From Natronococcus sp. A-GB1 (lineage in GTDB: Archaea; Halobacteriota; Halobacteria; Halobacteriales; Natrialbaceae), in the NCBI RefSeq assembly GCF_029688845.1, contig NZ_JARUKW010000018.1, forward strand, positions 18,103-82,102: DNA of 64,000 nt, written 5' to 3'. Under the pieces are notes generated by a model. It searched no databases. It worked only from the letters and a program-made list of their open reading frames with translations, and had not been told where the DNA came from. Shown here piece by piece: positions 18,061-26,253 of the stretch. The translations under genes were made by a program, and so were the position numbers. Numbering within the stretch: position 1 is the first letter of the stretch; each line of letters starts with the position of its first letter.

Positions 18061-18203
18061 GGGTTAGGCAGGAAGTTGGGAGGGGGGGATCGGTTGTGTG
18101 AGGGAACAGGGAGAACCGATCCTGGTAACGGTGAGAACTCGAGGATGTGCGGTGGCTATCATCGAGTGGAAACGGTTGGCTGGTGGTGGGGGAGAAAAGG
18201 GGG

Positions 18204-18452
18204 TTATTGGGGTGTGTAGGTGATGGTGCCGGTGTGGTCGATGGTGATCTGGTACTGGTAGTAGGTAAAGGAGACGGCGAACTGGTCGAGGGCGGGTTGG
18301 GTGAACAGGTGGTCGAGGTCGGCCGGGTCGATGGCGTGATACAGGAGGGGGAGGTCGGGTTCGGGGGTGTCGGTGAGGTCGGCGATGGTGGTGACGATGA
18401 GGGGGGTGAGCATCGGTGGGTCGTCGGGGTCGAAGCTGGTGTGGTAGGTCAT
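18204..18452 (-). CDS. HalOD1 output-domain protein
   Basis: 82 residues. YHAIDPADLDHLFTQP followed by an alternating strand region (AVSFTYYQYQITIDHTGTITY) matches the HalOD1 module found in many haloarchaeal single-domain proteins and at the ends of sensor proteins. The function of HalOD1 is a presumed ligand or signal output domain. It is unlinked to any sensor here and stands alone between the polypurine tract and the primase, a common arrangement on haloarchaeal plasmids. Confidence 0.75.
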   Translation of the reverse strand: MTYHTSFDPDDPPMLTPLIVTTIADLTDTPEPDLPLLYHAIDPADLDHLFTQPALDQFAVSFTYYQYQITIDHTGTITYTPQ

Positions 18453-18606
18453 GGCACACAGGGGTACACGTGGGGTGTACGCGCTGGAGAATGATAAGTG
18501 CTGGACCCGCCTGAGCGGGCCTTGGCCCAGGCTACCGATCGCGTTCCACCAGGGGGTGTCCGTTCCAGTTCACGACCCCGGTGTCGGGTGGACCGGTGGT
18601 TCGTGA

Positions 18607-19473
18607 ATGGACGTCACCCCGATTCCAGCGGTCTTACGGGCCAAGGCCCAGTGGGTCTGCTGGCGAACGGAGATACGCGATGGGACGCACACGAAGGTGC
18701 CGGTGGATCCGGTGCATGGCGGGTATGCAAGTGTAGCGGATCCGGAGACGTGGGGGTCGTTTACGGCGGCGCAGCGGTGTCGGCGGCGGACGCCGGATAT
18801 CGAAGGGGCCGGGTTCGTGTTTACCGCAGACGATCCGTTTGTCGGCGTTGATCTTGATGATTGTCGGGAGCCGGCGACGGGTGCGGTTGCGGACTGGGCG
18901 GTCGATGTGGTACGACGCTTGGCGTCGTATACGGAGGTCAGTCCGAGCGGAACAGGGTTCCATGTGCTCGTCCGAGGCCAGGTCCCGCGTGGAGGCAACC
19001 GGCGCGGGGACCTGGAGATGTACGAGGCGGATCGGTACTTCACGGTGACCGGTGAGCATGTGGCCGGGGCACCGACGGAGATCCGGGACCGCGTTGAGGC
19101 GCTTACAGCGGTGCACGACGCGTATATCGGGGCGGCCGACAGCGAGGAGATCGCCGTGGATGGGGCGTCGGGACAGCAGGTGCCGTTGTCCGATGAGGCA
19201 TTACTTGAGACGGCGCGGAACGCAGCCAACGGCGACAAGTTCCGGCGGCTCTGGAACGGGGATACGGCAGGGTATCCGAGTCACAGCGAGGCGGACCTGG
19301 CCCTGTGTAGCCTGCTAGCGTTCTGGACGGGCGGGGATACGGCGCGGATCGAGCGGTTGTTCGCCCGGAGCGGGCTCGTCCGCGAGAAGTGGCGGCAGCG
19401 GCCGGGGTACCGTGAGCGGACGATCCGGCGGGCGGTCCAGGGCTGCAGCGACTTCTACGATCCCGGGCAGTGA
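18607..19473 (+). CDS. AEP-type primase-polymerase (phage/plasmid primase)
   Basis: 288 residues. The N-terminus MDVTPIPAVLRAKAQWVCWR is typical of the bifunctional DNA primase/polymerase family of phages and plasmids. Catalytic elements are the metal-binding GVDLDDC (residues 80-86), SPSGTGFHVLV (sGxGxH, 112-122) and YFTVTGEH (144-151). The C-terminal helical region SEADLALCSLLAFWTGGD...ERLFARSGL...GYRERTIRRAV matches the helix-bundle domain of NrS-1-like polymerases. No helicase domain is fused, so a host or other element helicase would be needed. It is likely part of the element's replication machinery together with the Orc1/Cdc6 proteins at 62-64 kb. Confidence 0.88.
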   Translation: MDVTPIPAVLRAKAQWVCWRTEIRDGTHTKVPVDPVHGGYASVADPETWGSFTAAQRCRRRTPDIEGAGFVFTADDPFVGVDLDDCREPATGAVADWAVDVVRRLASYTEVSPSGTGFHVLVRGQVPRGGNRRGDLEMYEADRYFTVTGEHVAGAPTEIRDRVEALTAVHDAYIGAADSEEIAVDGASGQQVPLSDEALLETARNAANGDKFRRLWNGDTAGYPSHSEADLALCSLLAFWTGGDTARIERLFARSGLVREKWRQRPGYRERTIRRAVQGCSDFYDPGQ

Positions 19474-19611
19474 GCTACGCGGTGTAGCGGGTGAAGCGGA
19501 CGGAGAGGCTGCCGTGTATAGTTATTTAAGAAATAGTGGGGAAGAGGGTTGGTAGCAGAGCAAAAGCGGAGAAGGCTGTTTGGTTGTGAAGTTCGAGAAG
19601 GGGGTGATAAC

Positions 19612-20775
19612 ATGGTAACGCGGACGGTGCGGGTGCCGTTGACAGGGTTGAGTCGGCGGAAGAAACAGCGGTTGGAGCGGACGGTTGGTCGGCAGCAAAA
19701 GATCGCGCAGGCGATAGCAGGGTTGATGCCATCGGTGCAGCCGGTACGGTGGCAGTATCCGCGGCGTGATCCGGTGTTCAGTCGGTGGGTGAAAAAGCGG
19801 TTTCCGGAGAACAATGGGTTGCGGAGTCATGATGCGAATCAGGTTGCGTTCAAGGTGGTGCAGAATTTCCGGGCGTGGCGAGCAAGCGGGTATGGAGAGC
19901 ATCCACCGGAGTACGAGGAGATGCGGTGGATGCGGTTTTGTAACTGTTCGACGGGGTTGACGTACAAGGAGGCGGACGGGGTCTGGGGAGTGAAGCTGCC
20001 GCTGGCTCCGCGGGATGGGGAGTGGTTCCGGTTGGGGACCGGCCAGTACCAGGAGCAAATCCTTGAACGGTACCGGGCGGAGGAGGTCCTGTTTGGGGAG
20101 GCAGAGGTGATCCAAGAGGCAGGACGGTATGTGTTGCATCAAAGTTATACGCCGAAGAAGACGCCGTCGACCGGGTATGAGCCGGTGACCGTGGTAGGGG
20201 TGGCGTTTGGAGTGGATAATATTGCGGCGGTGGCCGTAGTTGAAGCAGGAGAGATCCAGGAGGTGGACCTGTTTTCCGGGGACAAGATCCGGCATCATCG
20301 GACGCGGATGCGTCAGCGCCGCCAGGATCTGCAGCGAGCTAACCAGATGGAGAAGGTACGGGCATTGGGCGGTGAGGAGCACCGGTACTGTGCCCAGCAG
20401 ACTCACCGGATTTCTCGGCGGATCATTGAGTGCGCCCAGCGGTGGCCGGATCCGGTGATCGTGATGGAGCCGGCAGCCGAAGCCCGAGTCCGGATCAGGA
20501 CCCAGTGCCGTCACCGGGATGATCCACAGGCAGGATTGGCTGACTGGGCCTACACCGGGCTCCAGTCGACTATCGCGTACAAAGCAGAAGACGCCGGGAT
20601 ACAGACCGAGAAAGTAACGGTACCAGCGTTGGATACGACCTGTAACAAGTGTGGAGCCACAGGAGAGTATCCGGCAGCCGGGAACTGGAAAGAGTTCCAG
20701 TGTCCGGACTGTGAGTATACCGTGAACGCGGATGTGAACCGGGCGCTGGCCCTGGCAACGACTCCATCTCAGTGA
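19612..20775 (+). CDS. tnpB: Solitary TnpB (IS1341/IS605-type), RNA-guided nuclease candidate
   Basis: 387 residues from ATG 19612, which has a GGGGTGAT ribosome site just upstream. The RuvC-like triad is intact: Asp202 in VAFGVDNIAAVAVV, Glu286 in PVIVMEPAAEA and Asp374 in VNADVNRALAL. The zinc ribbon between has CNKC (344-347) and CPDC (364-367). There is no tnpA next to it. TnpB proteins use an omega-RNA made from the 3' end of their own gene and downstream sequence to cut target DNA. The region 20776-20960 is therefore the place to look for that RNA and for the right end of the element. Confidence 0.9.
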   Translation: MVTRTVRVPLTGLSRRKKQRLERTVGRQQKIAQAIAGLMPSVQPVRWQYPRRDPVFSRWVKKRFPENNGLRSHDANQVAFKVVQNFRAWRASGYGEHPPEYEEMRWMRFCNCSTGLTYKEADGVWGVKLPLAPRDGEWFRLGTGQYQEQILERYRAEEVLFGEAEVIQEAGRYVLHQSYTPKKTPSTGYEPVTVVGVAFGVDNIAAVAVVEAGEIQEVDLFSGDKIRHHRTRMRQRRQDLQRANQMEKVRALGGEEHRYCAQQTHRISRRIIECAQRWPDPVIVMEPAAEARVRIRTQCRHRDDPQAGLADWAYTGLQSTIAYKAEDAGIQTEKVTVPALDTTCNKCGATGEYPAAGNWKEFQCPDCEYTVNADVNRALALATTPSQ

Positions 20776-20900
20776 CCAGTAAATTCTATCTCTTCAACAA
20801 CAAGAAGAGAGGGATCGAACGGATACCGTGGACCGGTCAAATACAGTGCTGTTACCGGTTAACACCGTGTTCTCCCAACCTATCAAGTAACTAACTTTTA
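20776..20900 (+). ncRNA. Possible omega-RNA/right-end region of the TnpB element
   Basis: The 3' end of tnpB and the ~120 bases after it usually encode the omega-RNA scaffold and define the right end. Here there is a hairpin CTCTTC...GAAGAG at about 20787-20807 and several CCGGT/ACCGG inverted motifs (20830-20865) that could fold. The end of the element and the guide cannot be fixed without comparing an empty site. Confidence 0.25.
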
Positions 20901-20953
20901 TATACCGGCGGCGGTAACACCGGTGTATGAAGGCATCGGTCTAGCGATGCCTT
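20896..20953 (+). promoter_or_regulatory. TATA box and 5' stem-loop of the exported-protein mRNA
   Basis: TTTTATATA at 20896-20904 is a strong archaeal TATA box. A start about 26 bases on would fall at ~20930, exactly where a perfect 9-bp stem AAGGCATCG/CGATGCCTT (20930-20938 and 20945-20953, loop GTCTAG) begins. The transcript would therefore carry a stem-loop at its very 5' end, about 85 bases before the GGAGGTGA ribosome site of the gene at 21038. Confidence 0.6.
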
Positions 20954-21037
20954 TTGATTGCAACGTTTGCAAGCGTTGAAACGAGCAAATCAGCAAACAC
21001 GCGAACCAACATTCTGAACGGAGGTGAAAAACACAAC

Positions 21038-22162
21038 ATGAAAAAAACACTACACATCGCAGTAGTTCTCGCACTCGCTGTCGGCATGATGGCAGCATTC
21101 GGTGCTGCAGAAGATGACGACAGTGAGAGCACAGATGTTGAAGTCACGATCGCGGAACAGACTGCAGTTGATGTGAAACCGGACCAACTGACGTACAGTG
21201 ACATGGAACCAGGAATGGATCCAACAAGTCCAAGTGATGTTCCAGATTCTGACCGGAACTTCACAGCAGTGGAAATCGAGAACATCGGTTCTACCCACAT
21301 TGATCGAATCTGGGCAGAAACAAGCTACCCAGCAAGTAATCCATTTGGAACCGGTGATGCAGAGGCGTACGATGCTGGAAACTTCATCCAGGTACGTGTC
21401 CCTGACATTGACGCAGGAACCAATCCACTTGTGGAAGCTGATCAGAATCAGTTCCACTTCGTGAACCGGATTGAATTCCTTGATGAGCTGGATGATGCAC
21501 CATCGTACATCCAAGTTGATCCTGCTGATTTCGACGAGCAGGACGACACACAGTACGTTGGCCGCATCCGAGCCGGTGAGTACGAGTGGTTCTTCGTTGT
21601 CAACGACAACAACGATGATCAGTGTGTACAAGGCGAAGTCCGCGTAGGAAACACGCCGCACACACCAACAGAACTCGGAACCTACGACTTCACTGACGGC
21701 AACAATGGTGCGAACGATGCGAGCGAAACAAATGGATGGACCTCTCTATCCGTTGAAGAACTCGCAGGCGCATCCCACGGTGCTGCAGCCAGTCGTCTCC
21801 GGCTTTCCTTCGCTGATGAAGGAGCAACCAACGACGGTGACACAGACCGGGCATATGGTCTGCTCACATCCTGTGACGACAACCTGCCACATGTCGTCGC
21901 CAACACTTACAACTCATTCTGGGAAGTAAGTAGCGAGCTTGGGGACAACATGGATCTGACAGAGCCTGAAGTGGACACAGATCTGGAAGATGCAGTATCC
22001 GGTGTTGAGGACATCCTTGACGCTAGTACTGCCGGTGAAGCACTTGCACCTGGTCAGAGCTTCGCGCTCGATACCACGGTAGAAGTGCCACAAGGAGTCG
22101 CACAGGGATCAGTCGAGGAAGGAACCTTGACCATCCTTGTCACATCCGATCCTGCACTCTAA
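21038..22162 (+). CDS. Secreted surface/filament-like protein
   Basis: 374 residues from ATG 21038 (MKKTLHIAVVLALAVGMMAAFGAAEDDD), a clear Sec signal peptide with cleavage near Ala25. GGAGGTGA lies 10 bases upstream. The mature part is acidic and beta-rich: VEVTIAEQTAVDVKPDQLTY, then FTAVEIENIGSTHIDRIWAE, and a C-terminus FALDTTVEVPQGVAQGSVEEGTLTILV. The layout (short signal, TVTIAEQ...L.Y..MEPG, then v.NiGst.i..i) resembles TasA/camelysin-like and archaeal bundling-pilin proteins, but this is a loose likeness. Codon use (GAA, CCA, GGA) differs from the flanking genes and resembles that of the S-layer gene at 34055. Confidence 0.7.
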   Translation: MKKTLHIAVVLALAVGMMAAFGAAEDDDSESTDVEVTIAEQTAVDVKPDQLTYSDMEPGMDPTSPSDVPDSDRNFTAVEIENIGSTHIDRIWAETSYPASNPFGTGDAEAYDAGNFIQVRVPDIDAGTNPLVEADQNQFHFVNRIEFLDELDDAPSYIQVDPADFDEQDDTQYVGRIRAGEYEWFFVVNDNNDDQCVQGEVRVGNTPHTPTELGTYDFTDGNNGANDASETNGWTSLSVEELAGASHGAAASRLRLSFADEGATNDGDTDRAYGLLTSCDDNLPHVVANTYNSFWEVSSELGDNMDLTEPEVDTDLEDAVSGVEDILDASTAGEALAPGQSFALDTTVEVPQGVAQGSVEEGTLTILVTSDPAL

Positions 22163-22188
22163 CAACTGGATCGTCTTCAAATCACACT

Positions 22189-22221
22189 ATGAGAGCGGTG
22201 TAAGACCCGCTCTCATTTTTC
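22189..22221 (+). terminator. Stem-loop terminator after the exported protein
   Basis: A perfect 10-bp stem (ATGAGAGCGG at 22189-22198, CCGCTCTCAT at 22207-22216) with an 8-base loop is followed by a run of T and a pyrimidine-rich tract. It is 27 bases after the stop codon at 22162 and should end that transcript. Confidence 0.75.
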
Positions 22222-22851
22222 TCCTTTTCTTCCGAGTAGGTCACAGTGATTCTGGCAAGAGATCCACTAGAGGTAAGATAGTGCATATAACCAGAGTGAT
22301 AGCCAATAAAAAGGTGGGTTTGATTGTTTCGTTTCAACCCCAAATGAAGTGATTCGGTCACTGATAGCGTGGAAAAAGAAAAGAGGGGTTCTTTTTCCCG
22401 ATTTACGTCCCACTGGTGGGTGGCACTTACAGTACGGGTGGGGTTAGCGCGGTCTGCGGTGTTGGTGTTTCCCTCTTCGCCTCATAGGTGCGATCAGGTG
22501 AACGCTACAAGATTGTTGGTCTTGTAGTATGTTCCCGGGTTTCGACGCATTCGCATGCGTTGCCCTTCTTGCCTGGTGTGGCATGGGAAGGTCGGGGACG
22601 GCACCGTGTTAGCCAGCGTCCTTACGGATGCTGGAGGCCGTACGAGTCCAGCCCCGGCTCTTTGGAATGCCGGTGTTCTTGGATCCTCCACAGCGGGAGT
22701 CCAAGTGGTACGGAACAAACCGGTTCCATGGAGTCTTCGGATTCCCTGCGTGCTTCACGGGATACGCGCTTTCACAGCAGTGAAACAGCTGCATCGACCG
22801 TCACACGCCACTGACGTGTCCCGGCTACCACCTACATTACAAATAGCTCTT
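22222..22851. other. Gene-free stretch, possible degenerate DNA
   Basis: About 630 bases between the terminator at 22221 and the promoter at 22852. Short open frames are present (for example 22555-22854 plus), but none has a promoter, ribosome site or haloarchaeal amino-acid bias. The codon pattern suggests remnants of coding DNA rather than a live gene. No tRNA or repeat array is seen. Confidence 0.5.
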
Positions 22852-22883
22852 TAAATAAACTGCGCGAGGGGTGGAGTAGCAGA

Positions 22884-23564
22884 ATGCTTCGTGGATATGA
22901 GAGTGTTTTCGGAGGAAATGGGGGAGGGGTAAGTCCGAAAGAATTTCAGGTGTTCAACAGGATGTCTGTGGGTATGGGATTGTTTGGTGGGGACGAGGAT
23001 GTCCAGATTGAGAACGCGGAGTTGGCGTGTACACCGCAGAACGATTTTGTGTCAGAAGAGGAGGTTGCACCGCTTGATGATCATTTAGATCCGGGGGAGC
23101 AGGTGCATTTCCTGTTTACCGGGGGGTCAGGGATGGAGATTGATGGGGAGCAGGGTGATCGGAAGGGGAAATCACGGACGGCGGTGACGGATGATCGGGT
23201 GTTGGTGAAGGTGGGGACGATTGGGACGTTTACACCGCATAGTGGCCATAGTTATCAGTCGATCCGGTACCGTGATATGTCATCGGTCAATCTGAAGGAG
23301 GGGTTGGTGACTGTGAAGCTGGTGATTGAGAGTTCGTCGAAACGGTACGGGGTATACCTGCAGCAGGCGTCGTTTTCGGATGTGGGACAGGAGGTGGTGG
23401 AGTTCATCCGGGCACAGATGCAGGCATCAACGGAAACGGGGTCACCGGTAGGGGCGGATGATCCATTGGCGAAGTTAGAGCAGCTGCGTGACCTGAAGGA
23501 CGACGGGGTGCTCACGGAAGCGGAGTTCACCGAGAAGAAACAGGAGTTGTTGGACCGGATTTAG
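22884..23564 (+). CDS. PH-like domain protein with C-terminal SHOCT motif
   Basis: 226 residues. A TATA-like CTTTAAATAA at about 22850-22859 lies ~27 bases upstream of ATG 22884, supporting a leaderless start there. The central part (RTAVTDDRVLVKVGTIG, then SYQSIRYRDMSSVNLKEGLVTVKLVI) follows the bacterial PH fold of YokE/bPH2 proteins. The C-terminus DPLAKLEQLRDLKDDGVLTEAEFTEKKQELL is a textbook SHOCT module, an oligomerisation/tether motif. Such proteins are common in mobile elements of haloarchaea; the ligand is unknown. Confidence 0.8.
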   Translation: MLRGYESVFGGNGGGVSPKEFQVFNRMSVGMGLFGGDEDVQIENAELACTPQNDFVSEEEVAPLDDHLDPGEQVHFLFTGGSGMEIDGEQGDRKGKSRTAVTDDRVLVKVGTIGTFTPHSGHSYQSIRYRDMSSVNLKEGLVTVKLVIESSSKRYGVYLQQASFSDVGQEVVEFIRAQMQASTETGSPVGADDPLAKLEQLRDLKDDGVLTEAEFTEKKQELLDRI

Positions 23565-23683
23565 CGAGTCCCAGGATCACAGGTTTTCTGTGGGACACCC
23601 GAAGCAGGGCACGGTGCTGGAGGACACTGTGGAGAGATGCAGCGGAAGGGGGGCTGGCCAGGCGGGGAGAGGAGGAGGAGTGG

Positions 23684-24109
23684 TTAGAGCAGGAGAAGGA
23701 TGAAAAGGAAGATAAGGAGGACGGCGGCCACATAGTAGAGGAGTGGTTGGAGTGAGGGATCAATGGTTGCGGTTGGAGTGGCTGTAAGAGGGGCAGGGAT
23801 TGTACCGTGGAACGGGGTTGTATCGGTGGGATGGTCGTGGATGGTGGTCGCGCAGTCGGCACAGATGATGTGGCCAGTGACCGCAGGGAGGTGGTCGTGG
23901 TCTTCAGTAAGGGTGAACTGGAATTCGTCGTCCCAGTTGCCGGCGTCTTCGGTGTCGTGGCTGACGGTGCCGGTTCCGAGGACAACGGCGTAGCCGTGTG
24001 GTTCCGAGATATCGGCGGGAGCGTCACCGATAGCGGTTGTGGTACTGCAGATCTGGCAGTCGGTTGTATCGTATTCGTATTCGCGGGTGACAGCGGTTGT
24101 TCTGGTCAT
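23684..24109 (-). CDS. Zinc-ribbon protein with C-terminal membrane anchor
   Basis: 141 residues from ATG 24109 (MTRTTAVTREYEYDTTDCQIC). Two Cys pairs, DCQIC and CADC, form a probable zinc ribbon in the first 95 residues. The last ~20 residues (YYVAAVLLIFLFILLLL) are a single membrane helix at the extreme C-terminus, giving a tail-anchored protein facing the cytoplasm. The start is 8 bp after the stop of the gene at 24118, so the two are probably one operon. Function unknown. Confidence 0.7.
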   Translation of the reverse strand: MTRTTAVTREYEYDTTDCQICSTTTAIGDAPADISEPHGYAVVLGTGTVSHDTEDAGNWDDEFQFTLTEDHDHLPAVTGHIICADCATTIHDHPTDTTPFHGTIPAPLTATPTATIDPSLQPLLYYVAAVLLIFLFILLLL

Positions 24110-24117
24110 ACGGAGCG

Positions 24118-24423
24118 TTAGGGGTCGAAACCGTAGATGGACTGTGCGCACGCCGGACACAGGTGCTGCCGGGTGATCGAGGATGACGTAGTCGTATCGC
24201 CGGTGAACCATTTGACCAGGATTTCTGGGACACGGTAGTCACGAGCTGGCAGTGTCGTTGTATCCGCAGTGATGTTGTCACCGCCCCCAACGAGGACGGT
24301 CACGGCGTCGGGCAACTGCTCCGGAGGCGTCTCCTCATCCGTGACAACCGTCTCACCGCAGTGAACACATGGTGCCGTCTCATAGTCCTCGGTCTCCGAC
24401 CGGTACGCTTTCCGTTCATTCAT
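24118..24423 (-). CDS. Small double-CxxC zinc protein
   Basis: 101 residues. CVHCGE (about residue 19) and CPACAQS (about residue 91) make a split four-Cys zinc site around a central acidic segment. It resembles the neighbouring tail-anchored zinc-ribbon protein at 23684 but lacks a membrane helix. The pair is transcribed from about 24430, divergent from the large gene at 24651. Function unknown. Confidence 0.65.
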   Translation of the reverse strand: MNERKAYRSETEDYETAPCVHCGETVVTDEETPPEQLPDAVTVLVGGGDNITADTTTLPARDYRVPEILVKWFTGDTTTSSSITRQHLCPACAQSIYGFDP

Positions 24424-24650
24424 AGGTGTTGAATCGCAGGTACGAGAACGGTTCTCAGCCGCCTACTTGGTTCTGGCTGTCCGGGGAGAACCGGGAATTG
24501 CTGCGGTAACCAAACAGCGGTCCAACGGGTATACGGGCTGAAGCCGTAGAGTATAGGGCCCTTCTGGAAGAGAAGTGTGTAGTGGTTCTGGACCGTGTTC
24601 AATGGTAACGTATGAAACAGCTATAGTGGGTGATGTGGGAGGTTGGGGGT

Positions 24651-26030
24651 ATGACCGGGGATTTGTCCGGTTTGCTTCGGGAGGTAGATCGGAGTTTTGT
24701 TCCGCTGGGAGAGCGAGACGTGTACAATTCGGATGGGGCGCATGTGGTGGTACCGCCACGGGTTGAGGAATTAGGGTTGTTGGTGCCGCCGGTGAAGGTT
24801 CATTTGGGGCGGACGCGGGCGGAGTATGAGTATTTGAAAGAGGAGGAGCAGGGGGCGGAACCGGAGACGGGTGATGAACCGGAGGTAGCGGTGGGAGAAG
24901 CTATGGACGCTGAGGTGTGGACGACTCCTGGCCTGAAAAGGGAGCCGACGATTCCGTATCTGGTTGTCTCAAAGTATGATAAGTGGATGCGGGAGAAAGC
25001 GGAGTTTCTGCAGCATTTCAAGATGCAGCGGTTGAAGGAGAATCGAGCGTTGACGCTGGGAGTCTATTTTGTGCCGGAAACGAGTTCACGGTCAACGGTG
25101 GCAGCGGCACCGAAGCCACACCAGATCGCGGTCGGGGAGATGCTGTCGTTCTGGGTGCGGCCGTGGGAGTGGCGGGAGTATCAGTTCTTGTATATTCTGC
25201 GGGAACAGTTTGGACGGCCATTGCTTGCTGTGTTCGAACAGCCGGTTGAGCAGATCCTTGAGCAGACTGTTGCTGAGAAGGGTGACGACGCGAAGGTGGG
25301 AGAAGACGGGGAGTCAACGGCAGAAGATTCAGAGGATGATGATCGGCCGGTATCGGATGGGGGCCGGTTGGATCCGGACCAGTTCTCGGAGGCGGAGATC
25401 GCGGCGTTTGCACCGATTATTGAGGAGGTGGAGGTCCCATCGTTTGAACTGGTAGAGAAGTGGCGGGATCATGGGTACTACGTGGATCGGGAGCATCGGC
25501 GGCTGATCAATCAGAAGCTGGTCAATGACTTGCTGGGTGTGTCAGATCAGGTCCGGCAGCTGCGGCAGGTACTGGCGGCGGACTATGACTGGGAGGATGC
25601 GGCCGTCGACGAGACAAGGGTATTGACGGCCGTGTTCCGTGTGTTTGTCAGTGACCACGAGGACGCAACGTATGATCTCCGCCGGAGTATCTCCGGGACG
25701 CTGGAAGATGGGGCAGTGGCGACAGAAATCCCGGAACAGGAGGAACCGGAGCTGGATGCACCGGTGACGTTCGACTATGCGAACTTTCACAGCGCGGTTA
25801 TGGCGGAGCTGGACTGGGATAATACGCCACCGGAACATGCCCGGTTAGCCGGAGTATTAGACCGGTATGTGCTCCCACTACTGACCGAAGAATCAATCAT
25901 CACGCAGACACCGGCACTGCGGGGTTCGACCCCCCTGCAGACACCGATACCGCCTGGTAAAAACAAGATCGGGTTGACGGTCCGGCCCACAGCGGTCTAC
26001 GCCGCACTCGACCAATATCATACAGAATAA
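24651..26030 (+). CDS. Large unknown mobile-element protein
   Basis: 459 residues from ATG 24651 (MTGDLSGLLREVDRSFVPLG), which has a G-rich GGTTGGGGGT directly before it; GTG 24630 is an alternative. The N-terminal half has folded-looking segments (YLVVSKYDKWMREKAEFLQHF, RALTLGVYFVPETS). An acidic linker (EQTVAEKGDDAKVGEDGEST) follows, and the C-terminal half is helical (VPSFELVEKWRDHGYYVDRE). No motif I can name. It faces the Ubl operon convergently and ends 44 bp from it. Haloarchaeal plasmids carry many such unknown genes. Confidence 0.7.
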   Translation: MTGDLSGLLREVDRSFVPLGERDVYNSDGAHVVVPPRVEELGLLVPPVKVHLGRTRAEYEYLKEEEQGAEPETGDEPEVAVGEAMDAEVWTTPGLKREPTIPYLVVSKYDKWMREKAEFLQHFKMQRLKENRALTLGVYFVPETSSRSTVAAAPKPHQIAVGEMLSFWVRPWEWREYQFLYILREQFGRPLLAVFEQPVEQILEQTVAEKGDDAKVGEDGESTAEDSEDDDRPVSDGGRLDPDQFSEAEIAAFAPIIEEVEVPSFELVEKWRDHGYYVDREHRRLINQKLVNDLLGVSDQVRQLRQVLAADYDWEDAAVDETRVLTAVFRVFVSDHEDATYDLRRSISGTLEDGAVATEIPEQEEPELDAPVTFDYANFHSAVMAELDWDNTPPEHARLAGVLDRYVLPLLTEESIITQTPALRGSTPLQTPIPPGKNKIGLTVRPTAVYAALDQYHTE

Positions 26031-26073
26031 TGACCGATAGGACAATCATCTCGCAAGAGGAGAGAAGTTGTGG

Positions 26074-26244
26074 TCAGTCCTGATGCTGGCGGAGGTACCG
26101 CAGGATGTAGACGAAAGCGAGTGCCAAGAGGAGATCGCTCCAAAGCGAGGGCGGAGTCTCGTTGTCGCCGGGGTCAGCGGTGAGTTCGGCGGTGCCCCAG
26201 AGTAGTGCGAGGAGGATGATGGCGCCGATGACAGCGTCGATCAT
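26074..26244 (-). CDS. Tiny two-helix membrane protein, last gene of the Ubl operon
   Basis: 56 residues. The minus strand from ATG 26242-26244 reads MIDAVIGAIILLALLWGTAE, then an acidic linker (LTADPGDNETPPSLW), then SDLLLALAFVYILRYLRQHQD and TGA at 26074-26076. Two membrane helices with a short loop are clear. It starts 9 bp after the stop of the three-helix membrane protein at 26254, continuing the operon Ubl-E2-JAB/E1-membrane-membrane. Translation of the frame is clean and hydrophobicity is strong. Role unknown; it might form a complex with its neighbour. Confidence 0.6.
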   Translation of the reverse strand: MIDAVIGAIILLALLWGTAELTADPGDNETPPSLWSDLLLALAFVYILRYLRQHQD

Positions 26245-26253
26245 GGCCCTGGG

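Noticed and set aside
18028..18219. Small Gly/Trp-rich frame in the purine tract
   Set aside because: Low-complexity product of G-rich DNA and no start signal.
22555..22854. Possible coding frame in the 22.2-22.9 kb gap
   Set aside because: No start signal, no acidic bias and overlapping competing frames; more likely degenerate DNA.
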